From NCBI RefSeq assembly GCF_000807675.2, contig NZ_CP019962.1, forward strand, positions 2,728,001-2,792,000: DNA of 64,000 nt, in the 5' to 3' direction. This stretch comes from Eubacterium limosum (GTDB taxonomy: Bacteria; Bacillota; Clostridia; Eubacteriales; Eubacteriaceae). The notes beneath the pieces were generated by a model, which saw only the letters and a program-made list of their open reading frames with translations, was not told where the DNA came from and searched no databases. The translations under genes and the position numbers were made by a program. Positions 26,001-32,367 of the stretch are shown here, one piece after another (the first letter of the stretch is position 1; every line of letters begins with the position of its first letter).

Positions 26001-28723
26001 ACCGCGCCATCGCAGTAGATAATTCAAAGATGCTAAGCGGGAATAAGGTAACCATCAAAGATAACCAGTTCATTGACGTGCGTTATGGATTTGAGTTAGG
26101 CTCTACGGTTAACAAAGGCTGCGGTGTATATGATTTATCCAAAAACTACTACGCTAGAACACAACCAGATGGCTCAGGAATAGCCGCTCCGATGTTAATT
26201 GAGGACGCCGATATTTCTGAAGGAACACATTTTGATGGATCAAGAGATTACAAAGGCGATCAGGTCAACGTTTATCCATATTACGTTGATAAGGAGATGA
26301 CAAAAACTTACGCGCCGTTAGAAGTACAGCATAAAGATGAAGGTGCAAAAAACGAATACTTCGGCATCATTGCCAAAGCATATGAAGCGGCACATGCAGG
26401 CGATACTATCGTCATCAACAGAGCTGCCAATGGAAGCGACGCAGTCATTGATGAAGCGGTCGATATGAACACAAAAGATGCGGACCTGAAACTCATGGGC
26501 AGCACAACCTTTAACGGTACTTTTGCAGGATCAACCCGAGCCAGCCTGATTTTAGAGAATGGGACAACCGCGACCTTTACGAATGCAGAGCAAAACGCGA
26601 TTCAGTACTTTACCTCAGTTGATGTCGAAAACTTCAATGCAGAGACTCCGACACAAATTGTTGCGCCAACAGTTAACACCTCACAAAACTCCTTCATCGC
26701 CAAAGGCGGACTGATGGACTATGTCAAAGGTGATCCGAACAGCATATGGACCTACGGCAGCCCAAGCGACCGTTTTAACGGTGGCGATGGAACCGCCGAA
26801 AAACCATGGCAGATCAATACGCCGGAACAGATGAAGCTATTACAAACGCCAGAATTTAAAACAAAAGACAAATACTTTAAGCTGACCAATGACATCAATG
26901 TATCTGATTGGGACGCGTTGGCAAAATTTGAAGGTAGTTTTAATGGTAATGGCTATTCCATTACCGGCAATGCCGTTAACTTTATTGACGAATTATCCAA
27001 AGACGCCAAGGTTGAAAAACTCCGATTTGAAGGCTTTACCAATTTAGTGAATACCAATAATGGTACCATTGAAAACTGTTATACCATTGGAGAAAAAACC
27101 ACCGCGATTGTCAATATCATGGGCAGCGGCGGAACACTGACCGACAGCTTTACGGCTGGAACAAAAGCGGTACAGACTAATGAAGCAGGTGGTACAATAC
27201 TGCATGTCTACCATTGTGGTGAAAAAGGCGGTATTGGTACAGCCATGACCAAAGCAGATATGCAGAAAGCACGCTTTGCTAATATGCTGAACAGTGGAAC
27301 AGAAGGTGTCTGGGACTATAACGCAGATGTCGAAGCACCATCGGCGTATCCGTTTGTGATGAAGGATGACAAAACGACAACGATTCAGAAATTAGGTAAA
27401 GTTAATGTTAGCTGTGATGCAAGTATTGGCAAAGTATCAATAGTGCAACCAGACGATGGAATCTACGCAAAAGATACCATTACCTTAAAAGCTGAAATCA
27501 CAAATTCAGATTATGATTTCTTGTCTTGGACAAATGCAAGCGGCGAAATTATTGGAACAAATCGGACCTGTGATTATACGCTGCGCACAAAAGATGATGT
27601 TGGAACATTTACAGCAAACTTTACACGCAAACCAACAATTACAGTAAGTGCATTGAATTTCAATGCAAGTGCAGGCAGTATTAGCGTAAATGGCATAGAA
27701 AATTCAAATGCTGTGAATGCTGAGATCAATGTTGGTACTATGGCAAGATTAAAGGCAACACCAAAGGTTGGCTATAAATTTGTTAAATGGACGACTCTCC
27801 AGGACATGAATACCGCGGTTTCAGTGGAAGATACGTTTACGATTTATGCCGGAACCAGCAATTTACAATATCTCGCGCATTTTGAAGAAATTCAGGCTGA
27901 TAAAGTAACAGTAAGTTTCAAAAACTCTGTAACAGGTGCGATCATTGGACAACCCCAGACCATTGATAAAAATGGTGAAGTGGCTGTACCAGAAGCGCCA
28001 GTCTATTTGGATAGAGACTTTGTCGGTTGGTATGACGGTAATATAAAAGCAAGTGTTGTGAATGGCAAGATTCAAAATGTCCAAAAGGATACAACCTATG
28101 AAGCGCGCTATACACAAAAACACATACAGTATACTGTAACAGTCACTAACGGAAGTATCGATGGTGAACAAGGAACAAGCGTGCAAAAAGATGCTAATAG
28201 CCGCGTAACAGTTATTGCAAATACGCCGGAACAAGGCAAGCAATTTGCCGGATGGAAGTATACAAATGGTGATTCCATTATCAGTTACGACGCAACCTAT
28301 ACTTTTACGCTAAAAGCAGATACGTCAATTGAGGCAACTTATTCAGAACTTCCAGTAGAAAAGCAACCAACGGTTTCTATTGATCCGAACCCTGTTCAAA
28401 TTGATCAGAGTGAAGGCCTGTATAAGCTACGCTTTATTGTAAGGTCGGAAGTTCCAGATGATGATGGTTACACGCCAATTAAATGTGGGATTGTGGCAAA
28501 GAAAGCAGATGTAGCAAACCCAGAAGAATTAGCCTTAGGTGCAGCTGATGTAATCGTAGGTGGAAAAACAAATATCGGCAATCAATATACCTACACAGTA
28601 AACTTGGGAAATCTGGCGGTTAGTACGACTGTTTCCGCGAGAGGATACCTGACTTATATGAAGAATGGTGAGACATATACTATCTACACCGACATGGTCA
28701 AGGGAACTGTAGTAGCGAATTAA
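20090..28723 (+). CDS. Giant secreted beta-helix/InlB-repeat surface protein
   Basis: 2,877 residues from a GTG nine bases after AGGAGG. Signal peptide about 1-31 (KQTMSMLLAVLMVSMSMNFS then VFAEE). Then a Thr/Glu/Ala-rich linker (about 32-100), a Gly-rich solenoid with repeated GGTVNAVFGGG and GGTFDKAYIIPGG-type units (about 130-370), long right-handed beta-helix regions (roughly 420-1000 and 1440-2060) with PAFQEAIDDA-like entry motifs such as YQNLQEAIDDAAGNDTITV, GLUG-type repeats (about 1210-1340, YVGSFDGQNYKISNLYV and FVGGIVGYS), a second PWQINTPEQMKLLQ block (about 2230), and InlB-type repeats near 2440-2750 (PVYLDRDFVGWYDGN, KQFAGWKY). The C-terminal 120 residues form a separate domain. 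No LPXTG signal is visible, so anchoring is unclear. Probably an adhesin or polysaccharide-binding protein. It lies downstream of a putative DNA-inversion element and 65 bases before a small peptide gene. Confidence 0.93.
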   Translation: MRKSKFKQTMSMLLAVLMVSMSMNFSVFAEELAAPTDETTTTTVEAPAEQPAEEQTPAVGALAPVNEETGTTEENAVIQETPAMMALSDSEYLAPGTPALDEMTGKECFFANGTPITIEATTTEGKGAKITWDGGSQEVSSAANIFGGGHNHDGTYESTSVTMTGGTVNAVFGGGLHKSHVATANIVIKDGVVIGQIAGGAASSFSGTTCHQPWPGSDSPNAFVDTANATIEGGTIKGSALVYGGGEGMSQTGNTNLNITGGTFDKAYIIPGGSNGTTTGTAKVEISTDIKDSIVQGVNRGKTENIVIDIKTGAKVDKVYAGGETGDSSVTGTIEKATVNIAADSAVANLQPGTNGGIEIAPNSTELITLNYDDSALINEGENTLEKLETRFGVAVLGKTAKAIAVTDVEGKVICGYDDIQTAVDEAPSDSIIKLQKNIDINQTIQYRNKNLTFDGNNKTYKLTSTAKDRIFMLTGTGDTGTGLTLKNLEVIGNNTNQRGIHVGDITDTTDNNHYKSQITLDNAELKFDFCVDPRGINFGDGQHQGSVITLTNNSKILNGLNQEYENNWGNSGNGSRGLSLWNPKDVTVNIEKNSALKGFKYAVNVSGTQQVVGDKLLADAEGLNVTVDNSTIYGWAAFNIWASYGTYNIQNGSVLKGINTVKGTPGSANDFTTIKLNYDWPSGDTPAYQTYDNVLNITNSTITNSKTGDFDQDLLTIDNAETIKSVNLEGAHFVDATGTIDSAITVYDNGDKSGSISKAIAAVKAKTLMDAASTSVYQPAEGEAKSLPFYDIVAVNGEKEYQNLQEAIDDAAGNDTITVKEGTHNLDQTLLISKPVTIKGEDNKIVVITRGDTWSPVSSTEGSQGSLIHILNTNNVTLENLTVTGARKVEGTTNANGHGINIVQSTDVTLKNITSKDNAAAGVVVNGSTVTATGLYTSGNAWYGVNVDQGSGVINDTQFTLNAPYRFGETYQIVSDKYNSSDNIEVNLPDAFVQSDLENKSVYWNDSSTMIKNQNKNRTYPTIQAAIEDANRNNTILIPAGTYAEDLNITQSVILKKVEKAESDCVLDGNITVAEGKKVTLSDLNAGTNAAVMVKKGANLALINSDAFVENQHITVEKLFGTEYDTSIIKQNDQEVAKDKLSFVYLGEEIKPDMKLFRADEVSYTVKTPAQFYWLSQQINKGSIDTSKVTIKLGNDLDFHNDEWLPVGVKDHDYVGSFDGQNYKISNLYVNKPGENYTGLFGKAWGAKELGNVIFENVEIIGSDQTGVLTGQFVGSAISNVQLLNYQVNGNQFVGGIVGYSYTNMYSCNGENGVVVANDQDAGGLMGFNGEGNYQVKNCTVKNVEVESRFWDCGGIIGSANSNIVLQNCKSEGGKVSVRFKQNYGQILGRVTNAGASTIYNCTSDTPLFAYNSSTGMEERLEDILVGGNQDYIKTLTVYNENNETPYATIQEAIDKANSGDTIKIGAGTYDEAITLTKAVNLIGPYADTEIKAEEATTDNRPDESEAILTGGINITRPDKDSSESISIKGLKFTKSGIYSVGWGNDPNLNSITIENNVFENIANELNNSEKNVSAIHFNLADNQPVQNCTIKNNRISGVANGDSSGINVFTVSGATTITGNYIENTNHSALQIQGTATGDVTITGNTFKNWDQDVANGGRAMRFGKFAKVDSMTVTNNKMIRALEPGEDKDQMAKFDTIPDEGSLDFSLNYWNSKLPVTTYGKAEDSSVIVISDGSAKINALPYYADEEMKRPLVPVEVKDSTGNLKGNYLTIPEAVADAETKDHIVISEGIQTLSSSITIPSGKDLTFEGTVSDSGALLTTLQRSAVGGDGNNIIFSAAQENVQTTVKNLNFVTTKEGASTFYSDKKSAELTIEGCSFNSAEGINYGGNIVMGAGVENTGKLSFVNNKVNFSFRNGINAAGNNSVITGNEFVYTSDRINDSNRTSVLSLVADDNSGIITITDNIFKNANRAIAVDNSKMLSGNKVTIKDNQFIDVRYGFELGSTVNKGCGVYDLSKNYYARTQPDGSGIAAPMLIEDADISEGTHFDGSRDYKGDQVNVYPYYVDKEMTKTYAPLEVQHKDEGAKNEYFGIIAKAYEAAHAGDTIVINRAANGSDAVIDEAVDMNTKDADLKLMGSTTFNGTFAGSTRASLILENGTTATFTNAEQNAIQYFTSVDVENFNAETPTQIVAPTVNTSQNSFIAKGGLMDYVKGDPNSIWTYGSPSDRFNGGDGTAEKPWQINTPEQMKLLQTPEFKTKDKYFKLTNDINVSDWDALAKFEGSFNGNGYSITGNAVNFIDELSKDAKVEKLRFEGFTNLVNTNNGTIENCYTIGEKTTAIVNIMGSGGTLTDSFTAGTKAVQTNEAGGTILHVYHCGEKGGIGTAMTKADMQKARFANMLNSGTEGVWDYNADVEAPSAYPFVMKDDKTTTIQKLGKVNVSCDASIGKVSIVQPDDGIYAKDTITLKAEITNSDYDFLSWTNASGEIIGTNRTCDYTLRTKDDVGTFTANFTRKPTITVSALNFNASAGSISVNGIENSNAVNAEINVGTMARLKATPKVGYKFVKWTTLQDMNTAVSVEDTFTIYAGTSNLQYLAHFEEIQADKVTVSFKNSVTGAIIGQPQTIDKNGEVAVPEAPVYLDRDFVGWYDGNIKASVVNGKIQNVQKDTTYEARYTQKHIQYTVTVTNGSIDGEQGTSVQKDANSRVTVIANTPEQGKQFAGWKYTNGDSIISYDATYTFTLKADTSIEATYSELPVEKQPTVSIDPNPVQIDQSEGLYKLRFIVRSEVPDDDGYTPIKCGIVAKKADVANPEELALGAADVIVGGKTNIGNQYTYTVNLGNLAVSTTVSARGYLTYMKNGETYTIYTDMVKGTVVAN

Positions 28724-28738
28724 AACATGAACGCCATG

Positions 28739-28768
28739 GCAGAGGGCTTCGTACTCTGCTATAAAAAA
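28739..28768 (+). terminator. Weak terminator or attenuator after the giant gene
   Basis: GCAGAG and CTCTGC arms around GGCTTCGTA, followed by TATAAAAAA rather than T residues. It may only partly separate the giant gene from the peptide gene at 28789. Confidence 0.35.
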
Positions 28769-28788
28769 CTTAAGTGGAGGTGAAAAAT

Positions 28789-28878
28789 TTGAAAGACTAT
28801 CTAAAACCGGGACTCGATATTCAGGAATTTGAAGTAGAAGATATTATGGTGGATAGCAGTGGTGAGGAAGATCTTTAA
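28789..28878 (+). CDS. RiPP-like precursor peptide with YxxPxL leader motif
   Basis: 29 residues from a TTG that follows GGAGGTG by six bases. The sequence starts MKDYLKPGLDIQEFEVED and ends in an acidic Ser/Gly/Glu-rich tail (VDSSGEEDL). Tyr4-Lys-Pro7-x-Leu9 reproduces the YxxPxL motif of lasso-peptide leaders, which is bound by PqqD-like recognition elements; one is encoded at 29872. Short peptides of this type, with an IxxSG-like tail, recur in clostridial clusters with HPr-kinase-like, PqqD and nucleotidyltransferase genes. The Ser residues in the tail would be candidate targets of the adjacent kinase-like protein. No cyclase is seen, so the final product is unknown; a degenerate precursor is possible. 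Confidence 0.65.
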   Translation: MKDYLKPGLDIQEFEVEDIMVDSSGEEDL

Positions 28879-28985
28879 CCTAGTGAATACTATATGGATT
28901 CTTCACTGAGCAACAAGTAAATTTGAATAGGAAACTTTATCGTAGAATAGAGTTTCCTATGTCAATATTTAAGGTAAGTAAAATA

Positions 28986-29855
28986 ATGAATAGATACATA
29001 ATAGCTGAACTTAATATCAAAATGGCAATTTTTGGAAAAATATTGAAAGATCAGTCCAGAGCATATCAATCATTGATTAGTCCGGAGAAATATAAGTTTG
29101 AATTTAGAAGTGAACAAGATAACATACGGATCGAAGGAAATATTATTCAAAGAACTAAAGAAAAAATTATCTCAGAAACCATTGATAAATGGATATTTTA
29201 TCGCAAAGAGGACAGTATCCTGAAAACAGAAAAAATTTATTATAAAAACAATAACAATGCTGAATTCTATTATCAGGAACCTTTAAAAAAATATCCACTT
29301 CCCAGTCTTGACAACTACGAATACATCGAAACTGGCTTTGCCTTCTCAAGAGCACTGCTTGATTACAACGGCTTTTGCCTCCACTCCTCAGCGGTGGCGC
29401 TGGATAATAAAGCTGTTTTATTTTCTGCGCCTTGCGGTACTGGAAAATCAACCCATACCGGATTGTGGCGAAAGTACTTTGGGGAAGATAAAGCCATCAT
29501 CATCAATGACGATAAGCCGGCCATCCGCTTGATGGGAGATACCTTTTATGTGTATGGTACGCCGTGGAGTGGTAAATCGGACTTAAACACCAATGTTAAA
29601 GTGCCGTTGCAGGCCATTGTGTTTTTGGAGCAGGCATCTGAAAATTGTATTGAACGACTGAGTAATAAAGATGCCGTCAGATGGCTATATTATCAGAGCT
29701 TGCGACCGACAGGCCCTCGAAGTGAAGAAAAAACAAGTAACTTACTTAATCTTTTGGATAAAATAGTATGCCAGATACCCATCTATAAAATGGGATGTAC
29801 CATCAGCGAGGAAGCCGTAGAGCTCTCATATAATACAACAATACTTGGCAAATAG
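28986..29855 (+). CDS. HPr-kinase-like protein of RiPP-type cluster
   Basis: 289 residues from the ATG at 28986 (AAGG upstream); earlier TTG/ATG starts at 28923 and 28959 lack ribosome binding sites and family residues. The C-terminal half carries an HprK-type P-loop FSAPCGTGKSTHTGLW, then INDDKPAIRL and YGTPWSGKSDLN, as in HPr kinase homologues associated with lasso peptide (paeninodin-type) and related clusters, where such enzymes phosphorylate the precursor tail serine. The N-terminal part (MNRYIIAELNIKMAIFGK) matches these homologues rather than true HprK. The neighbours, a YxxPxL peptide upstream and a PqqD-like gene 16 bases downstream, support a tailoring role. It is not the genuine HPr(Ser) kinase for ptsH in this window (inference). 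Confidence 0.82.
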   Translation: MNRYIIAELNIKMAIFGKILKDQSRAYQSLISPEKYKFEFRSEQDNIRIEGNIIQRTKEKIISETIDKWIFYRKEDSILKTEKIYYKNNNNAEFYYQEPLKKYPLPSLDNYEYIETGFAFSRALLDYNGFCLHSSAVALDNKAVLFSAPCGTGKSTHTGLWRKYFGEDKAIIINDDKPAIRLMGDTFYVYGTPWSGKSDLNTNVKVPLQAIVFLEQASENCIERLSNKDAVRWLYYQSLRPTGPRSEEKTSNLLNLLDKIVCQIPIYKMGCTISEEAVELSYNTTILGK

Positions 29856-29871
29856 GATAGGAGAATCTTTT

Positions 29872-30138
29872 ATGAAAATAAAAAATGGATATATGTTGCG
29901 AGAAGTTGCCGGAGAGGCTGTTGTCGTACCTTCGGGTAAAGTTTCCCTCAATTTTCAGGGCATCATCTCCCTTAACGAAACCGGAGCTCTTTTGTGGAAA
30001 CAGCTGGAGCAGGGCTGCGAGAAGAAGGATTTGGTTCAGGCACTTTTAGACGAGTATGAAGTTGACGCTGAAACAGCCGAGAAGGATGTGAATGAATTTC
30101 TTAAATTGGCAGGCGATGCCGGACTGATTGATGGATGA
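29872..30138 (+). CDS. PqqD-family RiPP recognition element
   Basis: 88 residues from the ATG at 29872, eight bases after AGGAG. It shows the PqqD fold pattern: two short strands (YMLREVAGEAVVVPSG, VSLNFQGIISLNETGALLW) and a winged-helix part (LVQALLDEYEVDAETAEKDV then NEFLKLAGDAGLIDG). PqqD/B1 proteins bind the leader of a precursor peptide and present it to modifying enzymes. Here the obvious client is the 29-residue peptide with a YxxPxL motif. It overlaps the next gene by eight bases. No fused protease or radical SAM partner is present. Confidence 0.88.
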   Translation: MKIKNGYMLREVAGEAVVVPSGKVSLNFQGIISLNETGALLWKQLEQGCEKKDLVQALLDEYEVDAETAEKDVNEFLKLAGDAGLIDG

Positions 30139-30625
30139 AATAGGCGGCCGCCGGGTTGATCTGGAACATATGCACCCCATCATCACCGAAAAGCTGTCCT
30201 CCGGCGGCGAAGTCATTTTCACCTCCGCTGGTACCAGCATGCTTCCGACACTTCGTGACCGTAAGGACCAGGTCTGTATTGTGCGGCCTCCGAAACGCCT
30301 GCGTAAGTATGACCTGCCGTTTTACACCAGAGACAGCGGCCAATACGTGCTGCACCGGATCGTAAAGGTAAATGCAGACGGCACCTACACACTCCGAGGA
30401 GATCATCAGCTTGTGAATGAAGAGGGGGTGCGTCCCGACCAGATCATCGGTCTCGTCAAAGGCTTCTGGCGCGGCGGCCGCTACATCTCTTGTAAAAACC
30501 CCTGGTACCGTCTGTATTGCCGAGTCTGGTGGCTTTTGTACCCGGTGCGTTGTGTGGTTTTGCGGGGGCGCGGGGGAGTTTGTGTCAAAAGTCCACCTAA
30601 ATCCCCAAAATCGTGGTATAATTAA
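30131..30625 (+). CDS. S24/S26-like signal-peptidase family protein (C-terminus altered by IS)
   Basis: 164 residues from the ATG at 30131, overlapping the PqqD gene. It has the serine box FTSAGTSMLPTLRDRKD (Ser36) and, in place of the usual lysine, a histidine in YTRDSGQYVLHRIVKV (His75), so a Ser-His dyad of the SipW/ER type. It also contains the late TLRGDHQLVNEEGV (GD motif). The family occurs in RiPP clusters next to HPr-kinase-like and PqqD genes, where cleavage of the leader is suspected. The last 15 or so codons lie inside the IS1182-family element that begins at about 30581, so the natural C-terminus has been replaced. The catalytic core is upstream of the insertion and looks intact. 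Confidence 0.8.
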   Translation: MDEIGGRRVDLEHMHPIITEKLSSGGEVIFTSAGTSMLPTLRDRKDQVCIVRPPKRLRKYDLPFYTRDSGQYVLHRIVKVNADGTYTLRGDHQLVNEEGVRPDQIIGLVKGFWRGGRYISCKNPWYRLYCRVWWLLYPVRCVVLRGRGGVCVKSPPKSPKSWYN

Positions 30626-32224
30626 TACATAATCTTAAAATAATCGGGAGGGTATTCTTATGGATTTCATTATTGGAAATAATCGTCATCAAGGGATGTT
30701 ACTTCCAGACTGTATCGAGGATTATGTCGATGAAAATAATCCTGTACGTGTCATTGATGCTTATGTTGATACCTTAGATTTCGAAAATCTCGGATTTAAT
30801 AAGTGGAAACCCAATCAAACAGGCCGCCCGATGTACTCGCCACGTGATCTTCTAAAACTTTATATTTATGGCTATATGAATCACGTGCGTTCTTCCAGGC
30901 GTCTGGAAATTGAGACCAAACGAAACCTCGAAGTGATTTGGCTGCTTCAAAAACTTTCCCCGGATCATAAAACCATTGCCCGCTTTCGCCAGCAAAATCC
31001 AACGGCACTTAAGAATGTCTTTAAAAACTTTGTACAGCTCTGTACCCAATGGGAGCTTTACGGTAAAGAACTGCTTGCGATTGATGGCAGCAAATTTAAA
31101 GCCTGGAATACCAAAGACCGCAACTTCACCAAAAACAAACTAAAGGATCGGATTCAGCATATCGAAGAAAAAATCGAAAGCTATCTTGATGCTTTAAATC
31201 AGAATGATGCACTTGAAAATCAAAGCACTTCTGAAATATCCAGCGATATAAGCGAAGTTATTCATCAGCTCACTGACCGCAAAACACTTTATGAATCTTT
31301 TTTAGCGGAGCTCGCTGAAAGCGACGAAACCCAAATTTCGCTTACCGATCCCGATAGCCGTCTGATGAAAACTAAAAACGGGCTTGATGTCTGTTTGAAT
31401 ATTCAAACCGCTGTCGACAGTAAAAACAAAATGATTGTTGAATTCACGGTTGAAAATCAAGCTCAGGATAAAAATTTAATGGGTCCTTTAGCTCAAAAAG
31501 CGGCAGATTTATTGGAAGTGCCCGCCATGACCGTCGTTGCAGATAACGGCTACGACAGTGTAAGTGATGTGGCTCAACTTTATCTCAGTGGTCATCGTCC
31601 TGTTGTTGCTGGAGGGGATTATGAATTTTGTATTCCTACAGATGCGGCAAATACTGAAAAGATTACCGACTATGATTCGAACGTTGCACGCGCGATTTAT
31701 CTTCCAGAGCGTAATATTTTCATCTGTCCACTAGGAAAAGTGTTAAGGCCCTGTACTTATAATAAAAATAAACATGTTGCCAAATACGATAATACACAAG
31801 CCTGTAGACACTGTCCTAAAAAATGTACAAAAATGCGCTATTACCGCGCCGAGCGTGTCATGAAACCGTCAGAATACACCAAGGCCTTCGATGATTCCGA
31901 CTTATTCCTTCGAAAAGTTCACATCTTTCAAAATAAAGAGATCGTTCGACAAAGAAAGGCCATTGTTGAGCACCCCTTTGGAACCGTAAAACGCGCAATG
32001 GGCATCTCCTATCTTTTACTGAAAGGCAAGCAAAAGGTAGAAGGTGAGATTGCGCTTGCTTTTCTTGCCTTTAATCTTAAAAGAGCCATCCATATCATGG
32101 GAATCCAGCCATTAATCCAAGCAATCCGAGCATAGCGCTTCTTTTTTTGCTCTTTTTTCAAAGTTCAACCTTTACCCAGGGGTTTGGGGACGGAGTCACC
32201 AACAAGAGACTGTGTTTTGACACA
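30581..32224 (+). mobile_element. IS1182-family insertion sequence
   Basis: TGTGTCAAAA at 30581-30590 and TTTTGACACA at 32215-32224 form the inner perfect part of terminal inverted repeats around a 491-codon transposase. The exact outer ends and any target duplication are not clear. The right end lies within an AGACTGTGT..ACACAGTCT hairpin (32207-32228). The element interrupts the RiPP-like gene cluster between the peptidase and the ABC transporter genes. Confidence 0.75.
30660..32135 (+). CDS. IS1182-family transposase
   Basis: 491 residues, full length for the family. N-terminal DUF772-type region (QTGRPMYSPRDLLKLYIYGY, RLEIETKRNLEVIWLLQKLS, HKTIARFRQQN), DDE catalytic domain with Asp in LAIDGSKFKAWN, Asp in MTVVADNGYDS and the late Glu in KAIVEHPFGTVKRAMG, and an inserted Cys-rich zinc-like segment CRHCPKKCTKMRYY. 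The start is preceded by GGGAGG, with a TATAAT-like promoter (GGTATAATT) within the left end. No frameshift or stop is present, so the element may be active. Confidence 0.95.
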   Translation: MDFIIGNNRHQGMLLPDCIEDYVDENNPVRVIDAYVDTLDFENLGFNKWKPNQTGRPMYSPRDLLKLYIYGYMNHVRSSRRLEIETKRNLEVIWLLQKLSPDHKTIARFRQQNPTALKNVFKNFVQLCTQWELYGKELLAIDGSKFKAWNTKDRNFTKNKLKDRIQHIEEKIESYLDALNQNDALENQSTSEISSDISEVIHQLTDRKTLYESFLAELAESDETQISLTDPDSRLMKTKNGLDVCLNIQTAVDSKNKMIVEFTVENQAQDKNLMGPLAQKAADLLEVPAMTVVADNGYDSVSDVAQLYLSGHRPVVAGGDYEFCIPTDAANTEKITDYDSNVARAIYLPERNIFICPLGKVLRPCTYNKNKHVAKYDNTQACRHCPKKCTKMRYYRAERVMKPSEYTKAFDDSDLFLRKVHIFQNKEIVRQRKAIVEHPFGTVKRAMGISYLLLKGKQKVEGEIALAFLAFNLKRAIHIMGIQPLIQAIRA

Positions 32225-32267
32225 GTCTGGGGGCAGCCTCCCGGCTGCGGCGCCGATTTCGTTAACA

Positions 32268-32362
32268 GCCCCAGGCCTCTGCACCCATGCTGTCCCAACC
32301 CTGATGATTCCGTTCTTTCAGGGATGGCGAGGGTGCACAGGCCTGGGGCTTTGGGACAGGAG
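32268..32362 (+). promoter_or_regulatory. Structured leader of the ABC transporter gene with competing stems
   Basis: Arms 32268-32286 and 32331-32349 pair over 19 bases with one mismatch (GCCCCAGGCCT..TGCACCC against GGGTGCA..AGGCCTGGGGC). A second pair, CTGTCCCAA (32290-32298) and TTGGGACAG (32351-32359), interleaves with the first, and its 3' arm overlaps the AGGAG ribosome binding site of the GTG at 32368. The two helices are hard to form together, so they may be alternatives that hide or free the ribosome binding site. Confidence 0.6.
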
Positions 32363-32367
32363 ATTTC

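Noticed and set aside
20090-28723. CRISPR-like or tandem DNA repeats in the giant gene
   Set aside because: The repetition is at the protein level with diverged DNA; there is no regular repeat-spacer pattern.
28986-29855. Genuine HPr(Ser) kinase/phosphorylase
   Set aside because: The N-terminal half and genomic setting fit RiPP-cluster HprK-like proteins; ptsH is far away.
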